From positions 1,736,001-1,800,000 of the forward strand of contig CM047810.1 in assembly GCA_026214975.1 (NCBI GenBank): a stretch of DNA of 64,000 nucleotides, in the 5' to 3' direction. Every line of letters starts with the position of its first letter. The stretch's first letter is position 1. The notes beneath the pieces are model-generated. The model made no database searches and was not told the DNA's origin. It was given only the letters and a program-made list of their open reading frames with translations. Source of the stretch: Gentiana macrophylla. Lineage: Eukaryota; Streptophyta; Magnoliopsida; Gentianales; Gentianaceae. Shown piece by piece: positions 12,033 through 22,237 of this stretch. Both the position numbers and the translations under genes were made by a program.

Positions 12033-12189
12033 AAAGTTGTTTGTTGGTGTTATTTAAATTTGAATAAGTTAAATTAAGTTAAGTTTGAAGTTTCTTTAGT
12101 TAAGTTAAGTTTTTCTTTTAAGTTTGTAATAATGTATCTTGTTTAATATATATGTCTTAGTTTTTTAAGTTTGTTTTAATTAGTATACG

Positions 12190-12735
12190 CTAAAATAAAA
12201 TCAGAAAAATGACGTTAATAGATAATTTTAATTTTATTTTCAAACCTACTTCTTTACTACTTATTGAACATATCATTGTGTTGAAGATAACCGTTGTACT
12301 TTGAGGGCTAATAATGCGCCGGGTGATCTGACGGTACCACTGTAAGTACATATCATTGTGTTGAAGATAACCGTTGTAAGGAACACCACGTGGAACCAAC
12401 GATGATTTGCGATCGGCCCACAACTGAATATAATCCCCGTGCTTAAGCGCATAATCCGTTGTGTTTCCCCGCCTATCAAGCGAGTGCAAATGGACACCTG
12501 TGTCACATTCATTAGGCACCGTTGGATGCCAACCGAATTGTCGAACTACTCTGTTAGGATAATGCCATTCCACCACGTCAAAACAAATGAGTGGAGCAAT
12601 TACAATCCACTCATCGGTGTCCTCAAAACATATAGGCGGAAGATGGCTAAGGATGTCCCACGTGTATGGTTGCCATGTGAACATTGCATCCATCATAGTA
12701 TCAAATGCATGTCTATAGGTTACCAACCCCGATAA
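12190..12735 (-). pseudogene. Plant mobile domain (PMD) C-terminal fragment
   Basis: The minus-strand frame reads TYRHAFDTMMDAMFTWQPYT, then APLICFDVVEWHYPNRVVRQFG, then HNDMYLQWYRQITRR. These are the ordered blocks of the plant mobile domain C-terminal type (aminotransferase-like PMD), seen in MAIN/MAIL-type proteins and captured by transposons. Only about 140 residues of domain are present, without an N-terminus, so it is a fragment. It lies antisense to the Athila element and takes the place where a 3' LTR would be expected. A 32-bp perfect direct repeat interrupts its C-terminal end. Confidence 0.7.
12269..12378 (+). repeat. Pair of about 32-bp direct repeats, spaced 78 bp
   Basis: ACATATCATTGTGTTGAAGA and the following bases up to GTTGTA occur perfectly at about 12269 and 12347. 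The pair lies in the tail of the PMD fragment and repeats its codons, a local tandem duplication. Confidence 0.8.
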
Positions 12736-12739
12736 ATGA

Positions 12740-13072
12740 TCTTTGGTTCAACCAAATGCTTCTTCATCTCAGAAAATTTCTCGAGAATACAGAGAGGCTT
12801 CCGTTTTTTTTCCTGTAAAGCCGCTGGTTGATAATTTTCAAATTAAGGGTAAAGCGAGCAGTTCAACCAAATGGCTTCATTAAACAATCTTGACGTGGAC
12901 CCATTCGGAGGAAATAGTTTGAGATGAGCGCCGAAACGATAAATATTTTATTTTTCAGCATTTATTAAAAAAAAAATTCTCATAAATGTCCATTAAGTGT
13001 TCAAACTAGTCCTTATAAACAAATATCCAATAAATTAATGGTATATATACAGACCCTACCGAAAACTAAGCA
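12740..13072. other. Unassigned sequence between PMD fragment and hAT element
   Basis: No coding content is recognised. GTTCAACCAAATG(G)CTTC appears twice (about 12748 and 12860). An A run occurs near 12967. It may belong to the same transposon as the PMD fragment. Confidence 0.4.
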
Positions 13073-13080
13073 TAACCAAT
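13073..13080 (+). repeat. Left target site duplication TAACCAAT of the hAT
   Basis: TAACCAAT directly precedes the left terminus and is matched exactly at 22230-22237 after the right terminus. The target itself lies in a 23-bp imperfect tandem repeat (ACCGAAAA...CATAACCA on both sides). Confidence 0.9.
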
Positions 13081-13099
13081 TAGACCTGGCCAACCAAAA

Positions 13100-13232
13100 C
13101 CAGAACCGCCGGTTGGAACCGGAACCACCGGTTGGCCGGTTTGTACCGGTTTGTGATTATTGGAACCGAAACCGGAACCGCCGGTTTGAACCGGCTTCGC
13201 TGGAACCGGCCGGAACCGGAACCGGCCCAACG
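13100..13232 (+). repeat. Left subterminal CCGGTT/AACCGG cluster
   Basis: More than ten copies of CCGGTT or AACCGG, in both orientations, lie within about 130 bases just inside the left end. The right end has a matching cluster. In known hAT families such subterminal hexamers are transposase-binding sites, so the same role is inferred. Confidence 0.8.
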
Positions 13233-13303
13233 GCTTTTTATGCAACGGCTATTAATTTATTTATTTATTTTAATTTTTTTTTCTCCCAAACACCCCAAAA
13301 AAA

Positions 13304-13420
13304 ATCCTATAAATACTACCTCATTCCTACACCAATCTCACACCAATCTCTCTCAATCTTCTACTCATTCCTTATATCTTCTACTAATTTCTTTGATTAT
13401 CAAGTTTGTTTAGTTGTTAA
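13304..13420 (+). promoter_or_regulatory. Likely hAT transposase promoter and leader
   Basis: CTATAAATAC at about 13306 is a good plant TATA box. It is followed by a C/T-rich leader (CACCAATCTC twice, then CTCTCAATCTTC), as expected for a transcription start. The transposase ATG lies at 13708, leaving room for a leader intron. Confidence 0.45.
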
Positions 13421-13427
13421 AAACAAC

Positions 13428-13657
13428 AATCAAATTTACTTTACGATACCGAATTTTTGAAGTTGTTCTGATTTAATCGTTACTTCAATTCGGTTTTACT
13501 TATAAGTAATTTTGGTTTTGTATTATATTCAACTAATTTTTTTGCAAGTGTAAAAAAAATTTAATTTTATAATCAAATTTACTTTACTAGACCGAAATTT
13601 GAAGTTGTTCTCGATTTAATCGTTACTTGATTCGGTTTAGTTATAAGTAAAATTGGT
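13428..13657 (+). repeat. About 87-bp tandem repeat in the hAT leader
   Basis: Two imperfect copies (13428-13515 and 13571-13657) share AATCAAATTTACTTTAC, GAAGTTGTTCT, GATTTAATCGTTACTT and TATAAGTAA. The spacing is about 143 bases. Confidence 0.8.
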
Positions 13658-13707
13658 TAGTTAATTAAATTTTTATAACCGTTATATGTAATTTAGATTT
13701 TGTACAA

Positions 13708-14038
13708 TGTCAAGAAGAGGTGCATCAACACAAGGCAATCGAAATGTTACTTTCCGTGATGACACGGTTGTGCGAATCGGATGATCTTCTTTGGTGGTAA
13801 TAGACCCCATATTATACTGAGACCACTGTCACGGTAATCACTCCTCGATTCGACACACCTTCAGGTTACAATCAAGATGAATTTGATAGTCATTACGACG
13901 ATATAATGTCTAAACCTAGAAATTTTAGCATCAACCTTAATGAAGATGAAGATAATGATGAAGTCGACGTTGATGATGATCATGATGTATTTCCGAATGC
14001 TTCCCGTCAGACGAGGGTGATGAGAGTAAACTTTACTA
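13708..14038 (+). pseudogene. hAT transposase, N-terminal part
   Basis: The ATG at 13708 begins MSRRGASTQGNRNVTFRDDT and meets a stop after about 29 codons. An acidic stretch (DEDNDEVDVDDDHD) follows in other frames, ending in the frame GDESKLYY at 14016-14039. There the nested retroelement begins. Reading resumes in the same frame at 18704 with YYFGHQGRG, so this is the separated front of the transposase at 18704-20800. Confidence 0.6.
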
Positions 14039-17000
14039 TGCTTCGATGCATGTTTTAACCCCGTTCACGACACTCTTGGCTTGTTTTGGGTAGTTTTAGA
14101 CCATTTATAGGGCAAAATGCATTGCACACTCACTTTGAGGCAAACCGTCAAATAGATAAAAACCTCACCATTTTATGGCATTTTGACCTATTTCGAGGCA
14201 TATCTTTCTTGCGGAATTATGCTTGGTATGTTGGTTGCTATGGAAATGCAGGAAATAGGTGACTCATAAACCAGCATTTATGAGGTATGAGGTTAGAGAG
14301 CTTGTACCCGAAGCCATGGAGTTCTTACGGATCATTTGTCTCGAGCATTTATACTCACGAGCTTGACTTAAAGTGACATTTGACCCCTCTTGTAGACGGA
14401 ATTAGGTTTAGACTTCTTCACAAGAGTTGTAGATCTTTGGACAAGATTTCCAACGCATCTTGAATTACTCAAATCGGAGGTCTGCACGCAAAGTTATGGT
14501 CAATTTATCAAGACAATCTAGTATCGAACTATCTGTCGAACTGAACTTCAGGCAGCTCGGCTCGTTATGCGTTTTTCACCACAAAAACGTGAATTTTCTG
14601 CAGATTTCTGATTCTTCTCTGCCCCAAAAACCCTTAGAGTCACCATTCCTCCAATCCTTCACCTAGATTAGCTCTTCTTTCACTATTTCTCTTAGATTAA
14701 ACTCAAATTAGCTTAGATTTTAGCTTTCCTTCCCTTAATTTTTGCATTTTGGATCATCTTCATCCCCAATTGACATGAGTGTTGATGAAGCTTGATGTAA
14801 AGACAATTTTCTGCGGTTTTGGTAATTAATCTTTCCTCTTTTCAGTTTTATGGCTTTGATTCTATCTTTGATTGTTATTTCTAGTTTTACTATGAGTAGC
14901 TAAACATTCCATAGTTAAATCATGTGAAGATTGAATAAATTACCCTCTAATTGATGAAATTGGGAATGGGTAGTGTTTAATTGTTGTTATATCGATGAAT
15001 TCATGTCTTAAAACTTGTTCTTAATGCTTGAATTAGCTTGTACACTGGTTATTGAACTCACACACCACTTTTATAAATGTATCTTTGCGAAGGGGTGTGG
15101 GAAAATGGGTTTTAAGATCGTTATCTACAATTGACTGAGTTGTTTAAATCGATTGGGTAACGAGGTTTGTCGGTGTAAATCGAGCGGCTCTAGAGTGTTT
15201 ATCTTGTTCCAGTCAGTTAAATCCTTAAAGGCGGACTGTTGAACCGGGCAAAGGGTACTAGATTGTTGCATGGCGTCTAGTACTATATTAGGAGTTTGCA
15301 CCCATGAACGAGTCGATATAAGCATTAGGATGGTTGGTTGGTAGTTTCCATTCCCAAATAGTCGATTAGAGGGGCGAAAGTATTCAATTGGATCGTGATT
15401 TGGCTATTGATGTATTATTTTTATATGATTAAATATACGTTATATTATTATGTTTTATCAACGAATTCTATATAAAATATATGAAATTATGGTATGAAAT
15501 GTTAGTCTTTATAATTTAGAGTATTTAGTAATAATAATAATAAAAAGTTGTAATTTTGTACCGATTTTAGTAAATCGGAGTGTCGTGTCAGATTTACGTG
15601 GGTATTTGTGGTATTTTATTGCAGATTTATAAACCGAGACCCCGAGAATCGACATATTGAAGTTTAACCATATCTCTGGAATGATTTAGAGAGTGCCACG
15701 AGCTTAAATGGTCAATTGAATAGCAAGTGAATGAGTGGCCAAACAATCTGGATAAGTAATAATAGAAAATGTCTTCGACAAACGAATGGCTCATCAAAAC
15801 AACATTTTCAGAGAAAGTGTTCTTCACGAAAGTTGTAGATTTTTCCGAGAGCTTTCCAATGCAATTTAAATTATGAAGATTGGAGGTCTACAACTTAAAC
15901 AGTGATCAAGTGGCTAATCGATTTGGATTAAGAAAAATCCCGTAAAAGCTTCGGGAGAACACGAGGTTATCAAGAAGGCGTTATCTGGAGAAGAGTCCTT
16001 CATGAAAGTTGTAGAGTTTCTCGAGACCTTAATTTTGGCATTTCGTTTGCAATTTTTGGAGGGCCAGAACTCGAGATATGAATTTTAGAAGTTTAATAAT
16101 TATATATAAAAAAATAATATCTTCACCGCATATCTTTGAAGAGATCAAGTCAGTGGGAGTAATCATTAGTCCGGACCGAGCCGGCCTAATACCGGACCGG
16201 TCCGGCCTTGAGACCTTTGCCTATATAAGGAATGCATCAGAGAACAGATCGAAGTGTACCATATATATACATCCTATATATATATATATATATCTCCTCT
16301 CTCTTTTCTTTTTAATTTTAGTAGTAGTTGTAAATAAGGCCTTACGCCGTAATAATGTAGTTTTAGTATCGTTATAATGCTCGGAAAATCTCGGAAGTCG
16401 GTTTTGCTAAAGAAGTTGTAATGTCCGGAAGATACGATTTACAAATCAACCGCCGTATTCGGGTAACTTTTCTTAAGTATTTATGTTTGTTTTATATTTT
16501 TCGTTGTTATAATGTTTTTAGGCTAAATATAATCTTGGCCAAAACTATGTAATCGGTTTTATTTCGATCTTTTAGTTAAAGAAATGTTGTTAAGTTAAAA
16601 TGACTAAAATTGAGTTAATTGAATCTTTTTCTATTTTGATCGTATTCGTATTGACATCTTTAACCGATCCGAGGAATTCATAATCTAATTATGAATTGGC
16701 GCCTCGTAGTCGAGGATATGAGATAAAAGATAGAAAAACCGGAGGGTAAAATTGGCCGTGTGAATAACGTGATAACGGAATCCGATTTCTACCGGGGTAA
16801 ATTTGTTTTGGGAGAAATGAATTTTATTATAATTTGTACTCGAGATCGTAATAATGTTAAATCATCGCTTTAATTGAAACTTAAACCGGAAAGTTAAATC
16901 GTCCGGCTTTGACAACCGGAGCCTTTAAAATAAAATTGACCGTTTGACGAACGGAATGACTCCTTTTATCTAAAGGTAGATTTGTACTCGGGACTGTTCG

Positions 17001-17586
17001 AATTAATTCGTTTACCGTAATAATTGTGGACCTTGATCGATGCAATGGACATATGACAATTTCATACGCTTTCGTGTGAGGAGGAATTGTTTACCTCGAG
17101 AGTGCACCGTTTCACTTACTCAATTGGACCTAAAATAAAAGGAGAGATCGAACACATTTCAATTAATCGAAAAGATCGTATAAACCAATTATATAAGTTT
17201 TGGCAGTTCTTCTAAAAAATATTTTAATATATTGGTACCTATATATTTATATCTATATATATACTTTGCAATTTATGTACATCTATATATATTTATATAT
17301 CTATATATATTATATTAGAATAACTTTTAAATTACGTATTTATTTTATGTTGACTAGAATAGTAGTGATCGTGTTATAAAATTGCGATTTAGATCGAGTT
17401 AATAATGACTCTTTGGTGTTTAACCACACGTAAAAGAAATTACCAAGTTCCGAGAGGATTCGACACTCGACTCACCATACTAGCACCACAATTTGACCCG
17501 GTACACTGCCGGTTAGGATCAGTATAGCCTAGGTAATGTCCGTCGACTTTACGCGCCGTTTCCAAGGTTAGGTTTAGTCTGTCGAC
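14039..17586 (+). repeat. Complete Athila LTR, about 3.5 kb
   Basis: The LTR starts with TG at 14039 and runs to just before the primer site at 17591. Its last 1.6 kb matches 1-1625. It contains three degenerate copies of a 100-bp AAAGTTGTAGA module, the CGGACCG cluster with TATA box (16170-16229), and TA-rich stretches. No protein-coding content is supported. Confidence 0.75.
16170..16229 (+). promoter_or_regulatory. LTR promoter of the nested copy
   Basis: Bipartite CGGACCG motif (16171-16207) followed by TATATAAG at 16222-16229, the same layout as at 209-267. Confidence 0.6.
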
Positions 17587-17590
17587 TCTT

Positions 17591-17608
17591 TGGCGCCGTT
17601 GTTGGGGA
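17591..17608 (+). other. Primer binding site of the nested copy, with two C-to-T changes
   Basis: TGGCGCCGTTGTTGGGGA matches the site at 1630 except that GCC is GTT. Both differences are C to T, as expected from decay of methylated cytosines. Confidence 0.8.
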
Positions 17609-17790
17609 ACGTCGCTAATTTCTTTTTTTTGTGTCTATGGTTACTACTTGTATTAGCTTAAAATTCTAGAGAATAAGTCAACACTTTTCTTATCTCATTT
17701 CTATTTTATTTTTCGTTGGTTGTTACCTTATAGGAAAATTACCAATTTTACTACTATCAATTTCTAGTTATTTTCTATTTTCGTTAGTTG

Positions 17791-18693
17791 ATGACCGTAG
17801 TGGTAAGGCCCTCTCACTCCTTATAAGCCTGACATAAACACTTACGAAAGCGATTAAGTAGAGAGTAAACGCGGTCATACTAGTCGGGAAATCGACCAAG
17901 AATCATCTTCAAACAAAATACGAGAATGGTTTGAAATCGGTGATGAAACACTGAACAAGTAGTTCGGAACATGCTCTAGGGCATGGACAAAACCCTCATT
18001 AACCATAATAATAATAATAATAGAAATAATCAAAATCGGAACCGAATAATCGTAATAATCCACCAAACCCGAGACTATCTCGTGATCAAACCGTAAGAAG
18101 AAACCGGACTAATAATCCCATACTTTTACCTAATGAAGGAGCGAATAATTTGAAATTAAATCTCATCTTTTGGTTTAATTGACGCAAGAGCCCAATTCTA
18201 GGAGAGGATGATGAAGATCCACATCATCATCTCTATCTTTTGAAGAAGCTGCAATCTGACCAAAAGTCAAGGTGCTCATAAGGAATTAACGAGGATGACT
18301 ATGTTTCCTTTTTCTTTAAAAGGACGAGCCCGAGATTGGTTTATGTCTCTTCCACATCATTCACTTACAAGTTGGGAGGAGATTCAAACTGAATTTCTGA
18401 AACAATATTTCACTCCTGGACGAAATTTGGAATTAAAAGTAGAGGTTGCTAACTTTAGACAAGGATCTGAGGAAACTCTTGGGAATGCGTGGGAAAGGTT
18501 TAAAAAATTGTTAAGAGCGTGTCCCGATCATGGTTATTCCTTAGATATGCAAATTCAACTCTTCTGTCGTAAATTGAGAAAAGATTCACGTGCGGATGTA
18601 GATCATGCATGTGGTGGTTCGTTAATGATGAGTGAAGCTCAAACAGTTTACGATGCTATAGAAAAGATTTCGACCCGGTACTCTGTCGGTTAA
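17791..18693 (+). pseudogene. gag fragment of the nested Athila copy
   Basis: The ATG at 17791 matches the gag start at 1831 but is soon out of frame. The open segment 18295-18693 reads MTMFPFSLKGRARDWFMSLP, then SWEEIQTEFLKQYFTPGRNL and GSEETLGNAWERFKKLLRAC. This is the conserved retrotransposon gag core (retrotrans_gag type). It ends abruptly near 18670 at TVYDAIEKIS, where the deletion junction lies. This copy keeps the gag core better than 2378-2656. Confidence 0.82.
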
Positions 18694-18703
18694 GGTTGGT
18701 CGT

Positions 18704-20801
18704 TACTATTTTGGTCATCAAGGACGTGGTGCTAGTGCTAGTGGTTTGGCTGATCCTACTCCTACTCCCGAGTCAATCAATTTAGATGGTGGTGAAAGTA
18801 CCCGATCCAAAGCACAAGAAAAAATGTTTAGATCGAGAATTTTTACGGAATTTTTCACAAAGGTTCCTCGGACTGATGAAATAGCATTAGCTAACCCCGG
18901 AATATATTTCTTCAGGGTGTGCAATTTCTGTGGCCAAAAATACCAATTTAAACATTCCGGTGGTTACGGAACGATGTGGGGTCACATTTTAAGTAAACAT
19001 CCAGAAAAATTGCAAGACGGCGCTTCTCAAACCCAGCTAAACATGCCGAGCTCCAGCGGAGGTAACACTAATCCACTCTTTATTTACAGTCGTGATAACT
19101 GTAGTGATCTAACCACGGATCTTGTTGCGGGGATGGGTCTTCCTTTTAGCTTTCCTGAGAATCCTATTTTCGAAAGCTACGTACAAGGGGCTTTGCAGCC
19201 GGCTTTTACTCGTATCCCTCGTGCAACGGTTACTAGGGATTTCAAAAATAAATTTATTAAACGACAAAATATTATTATAGAAAGTTTGAAGAAAAATAAA
19301 TTCCGAATATGTGTATGTGCCGATATTTGGGAGGATAGGAGGACGAACAATTATTATTTGGGCGTGTCGGGTCACTGGATTGACAACACTTGGACTGTCC
19401 AAAAAAAGTTACTTGCTTTTCGTTTATTTAACGACAATCATACTGCTTCTAACATTGCATCTTTATTAGTTGATATTTTTGAGGAATACGATTTAAAAGG
19501 TAAAGTTTTTTCTATTGCGTTTGACAATGCTTCAAGCAACACTGCTTCTATTCCCGACTTATCCTGATATTGTGAACCTCATTGTAACGGTCAATTTTTT
19601 CATGTTAGATGTTTATGCCATATTTTTAATTTATGTGTAAAGGATGGTCTAAGAGTTTTTGACCATAATATTAATTCGATAAAAACTGCGATTTCACATG
19701 TGTTAGGTAGAAATATTCTTGTTAATAAGTGGTATAAATTTCTTAAAGAGAAAGGTCATCGCCCTGTCAAACTGCCGCAAGATGTACCGCATAGGTGGAA
19801 CATGACTCATGATCTTTGGAAAAAAAAAAATTAAAAATACATTTTGTGATTTTTAAATGAACACATCCCGGCGAATATCGTTTGTATCCTCTATTTGGAC
19901 TTCATGCAAGAAATCGATGGATGTTTTGAAATATTCAAAAAATTACAGTATTGTTTTCAAAATGTTATCAAACCACAGCACATTTAGTCTTGCCTGCTTG
20001 TACAGAAATAACTGCCGAGTTTGAAACCATGGAACACGATGCAGAATTATTTCAATGTTTAGAGCCGATGAAGGAGAAATGGAATAAATACATGTTGTAT
20101 ATTCCTGACACTTATCTCATTTCTGCTATGCTCGACCCTCGTATAAGACTAGTAGGTTTGTCTAACATGTTAGGTGCTTACTATGATGCTTTGTCTGTTA
20201 CTCATAATGTGCCCCCTGTAGATTTTACAGTTGAAGTAGTTAGACTAGAAAATTTATTAAACGCTTTGTATGTTGAATATGAGCGTATGTATGGATTGAG
20301 AAGCGGCGGTTCCCAATCCATCCGCAAGTGCTTACTAACCTACGAGTCTCTCGTGCGGGGACTTCAAAAAGTTACGGATAAAATGAATTCTAAACGAGCG
20401 AAGGAGCGACATCGTCATCGTCATCCGATCAACGTCTGAGAGATATCCAAATTTCTAAACACAACATTTGAAGGTCGTGGAAATCGATACTCTATGATTT
20501 GAGTTCGACTTATTGAAGTGGTGGAAGAGACATGTTAAAGAATATCCGATTCTAGCAATGATGGCGGTCGAGTTTTTAAGTTGCCTGTTTTGACCGTCAT
20601 CATGTTGAACGATGTTTCAAAGATGACAGGATATGTGCTTACCAATAAAAGATGTTCGCTTCATCCCACCACTTTAGAGAAGCAAATGCTTTGTCAAGAT
20701 TGGGTACGAGCCGAGAAGAGGGTGCAACACATTGAGTCAGAAGATGAGGAGTCACAGTTCGAAGGCGGTGACACTGAAACTTCAGGAGGAACAAGCGCTT
20801 G
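18704..20801 (+). pseudogene. hAT transposase, BED finger to hATC region
   Basis: Reading resumes with YYFGHQGRGASASGLADPTP. A BED-type zinc finger follows (VCNFCGQKYQF then GHILSKHPEK, C2H2, about 18919-19010). Next come ATVTRDFKNKFIKR and CADIWEDRRTNNYYLGVSGHW with IAFDNASSNT, the RNase H-like catalytic core. A stop near 19567 and an A run near 19822 break the frame. It continues at 19951-20439 (AMLDPRIRLVGL) and ends with the dimerisation region (LLKWWKRH near 20512, then KRCSLHPTTLEKQMLCQDW, about 20646-20703). The family cuts and pastes its own element. This copy cannot make a full protein. Confidence 0.85.
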
Positions 20802-20829
20802 AAATACCGACATCGATTAAAGGTACGCA

Positions 20830-21900
20830 ATTTATATCTTACTTATATATTTGTTACAACTATAAAAGATTAAAAAAGCCTATTAAAAATAACTATAAAA
20901 AACCTTCTACTAAAAACAAAAAAAAACACTATATAAAAAAATTAAAAAAACCATAAAAAAAAATTCCGATTGAAACTATAAAAACCTATTAAAAATAACT
21001 AAAAAATACCTACTACTTTAAACTAAAAAAAAGGTATATAAAACTATAAAAAAAAAAACCATAAAAACCATATACAAACCTAAAAATTATATGAAACTAT
21101 ATAATAAAACATGTAAGAATACTATAAAAGACTACACAATAAAACAAACATTTAAAAAACTATAAAGAATACAAAAACAATAATAACCTATAACAAACCA
21201 TAATAACAACACTACACTGTAAACTAAAATAAACTATAAGAAACTATAAAAACACCCAAACAAACCATATACAAACCTAAAAATTGTATGAAACTATAAA
21301 ATACAAACACATTACACATATATATACTATAAAAGACTACAATAAAACGAACATTTCAAAACCTTTAAATACTATAAAAACATATAAGCAGCCTATAAAA
21401 AAGACTAAAAAAATTAGATAAAAAACTAAAAATAAACAATAAAAGCTACGTTATTTGATTTTTTATATATTGTCATAAAACACGATTACATATAAAAAAT
21501 ACGTATCTGCAACCGAATTACCGTCTGGCAAGCGTTGAAAAAACAACACAATTTACATATAAAAAAAACAACACAATATATCTCACATAATATTTAATAA
21601 AACAACATTTATAATCAACGTATACTTAAAACCGACTCAAAAATTTTATAACAAAAACTATAAAAGACTTTAAAAAAAACATTAATAAAAATTACTATAA
21701 AAACTTTTACAACAAACTATAAAAAAACTAAAAAATAAACAATAAGAACTACGTTCGCTTTGATTTTTTTATATGTGTTGTCATCTCGACACGATTACAT
21801 ATAAAAATATATGTAAGCAACCGAATTACAGTATAAGCGTTGAAAAAATAACACAATTTTTTAAAATAACATTATTTACATATAAATAAAATAACACAAT
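20830..21900 (+). repeat. AT-rich repetitive 3' region of the hAT
   Basis: About 1 kb is dominated by variants of AACTATAAAA. Longer duplications lie within it: 21067-21100 repeats at 21263-21299 (196-bp spacing), and about 21428-21560 repeats at 21730-21860 (about 303-bp spacing, sharing CACGATTACATATAAAAA and CAACCGAATTAC). No coding content is supported. Confidence 0.75.
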
Positions 21901-22054
21901 ATTAATATTATTTTTAACAATTTAATAGAAAACTATTTAAAATATATATATATTACTCGTTTTAGTAATTATAGTGAAAAGAATAATAATTTGTTATTGT
22001 AGTGAAAATAATAAGTATTATGTGAAAATGAAAAAAAATTATGAAATTTTAAAA

Positions 22055-22212
22055 CCGTGGCCGGAACCGTGATCTGAACTGAAAGTAAACCGGGGTAAAC
22101 CGGAACCGGCAACCGCCGGTTTTGAACAGTAAACCGCCGGCGGTTCGTCAAACCGGCCCAAACCGGCACTGTTTAAAACCGGCGGTTCCAGTTCCGGTCC
22201 GGTTCGGTTCCA
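22055..22212 (+). repeat. Right subterminal CCGG cluster
   Basis: Repeated AACCGG, CCGGTT and CCGCCGG motifs lie within about 155 bases inside the right end and mirror the left cluster. Confidence 0.8.
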
Positions 22213-22229
22213 CCTTTTGGACGGGTCTA

Positions 22230-22237
22230 TAACCAAT
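22230..22237 (+). repeat. Right target site duplication TAACCAAT of the hAT
   Basis: Exact copy of 13073-13080, immediately after the right terminal GGGTCTA. Confidence 0.9.

Larger units (their letters stand above)
1..12190 (+). mobile_element. Decayed Athila-type Ty3/gypsy retrotransposon (5' end off window)
   Basis: The element reads left to right as LTR end, tRNA-Asp-type primer site, gag, protease (DLGAS), reverse transcriptase (FMDDFSVYG), RNase H, integrase, then two extra ORFs. The RT motif, lack of a chromodomain and primer site are those of the Athila lineage. Every coding part carries frameshifts or stops, so it cannot be autonomous. The first roughly 2.7 kb is repeated at about 15961-18670. 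No 3' LTR is seen before 13080: the LTR start found at 14039 does not recur here, and an unrelated antisense fragment follows from 12270. The right end is therefore truncated or rearranged, and the limit given is approximate. Confidence 0.88.
14039..18703 (+). mobile_element. Nested, internally deleted Athila copy inside the hAT
   Basis: An insertion of about 4.7 kb splits the hAT transposase. TTACTAT occurs at both junctions (14033-14039 and 18703-18709), consistent with a 5-bp target duplication TACTA. Inside are one long LTR (from TGCTTCGATG at 14039), a primer site (17591), the leader and gag up to about 18670. The remaining 30 or so bases (18672-18702, GACCCGGTACTCTGTCGG) resemble the end region of the LTR (GACCCGGTACACTGCCGG at 17500). 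Pol and nearly all of the 3' LTR are missing, as after an internal deletion. The exact right terminus is uncertain. Confidence 0.75.
13081..22229 (+). mobile_element. hAT transposon with 8-bp target duplication, split by a nested retroelement
   Basis: Both ends are defined. TAACCAAT (13073-13080 and 22230-22237) is an exact 8-bp target duplication, the length used by hAT elements. The termini TAGACCTGGCC and GGACGGGTCTA form imperfect inverted repeats. Dense CCGGTT/AACCGG motifs crowd both subterminal regions, as in binding regions of hAT transposases. The transposase has a BED zinc finger and a C-terminal hATC region but is interrupted. Without the nested retroelement (about 14039-18703) the hAT would be about 4.5 kb. 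Confidence 0.9.

Noticed and set aside
12439..12735. Plus-strand open frame of 98 codons
   Set aside because: It is the reverse of the PMD fragment, which has clear family motifs on the minus strand.
12033..13080. Search for a 3' LTR of the first Athila element
   Set aside because: The LTR start seen at 14039 does not occur here, so no LTR could be annotated.
13038..13460. Plus-strand open frame of 140 codons
   Set aside because: It translates the CCGGTT array and leader of the hAT element. The sequence is repeat-derived.
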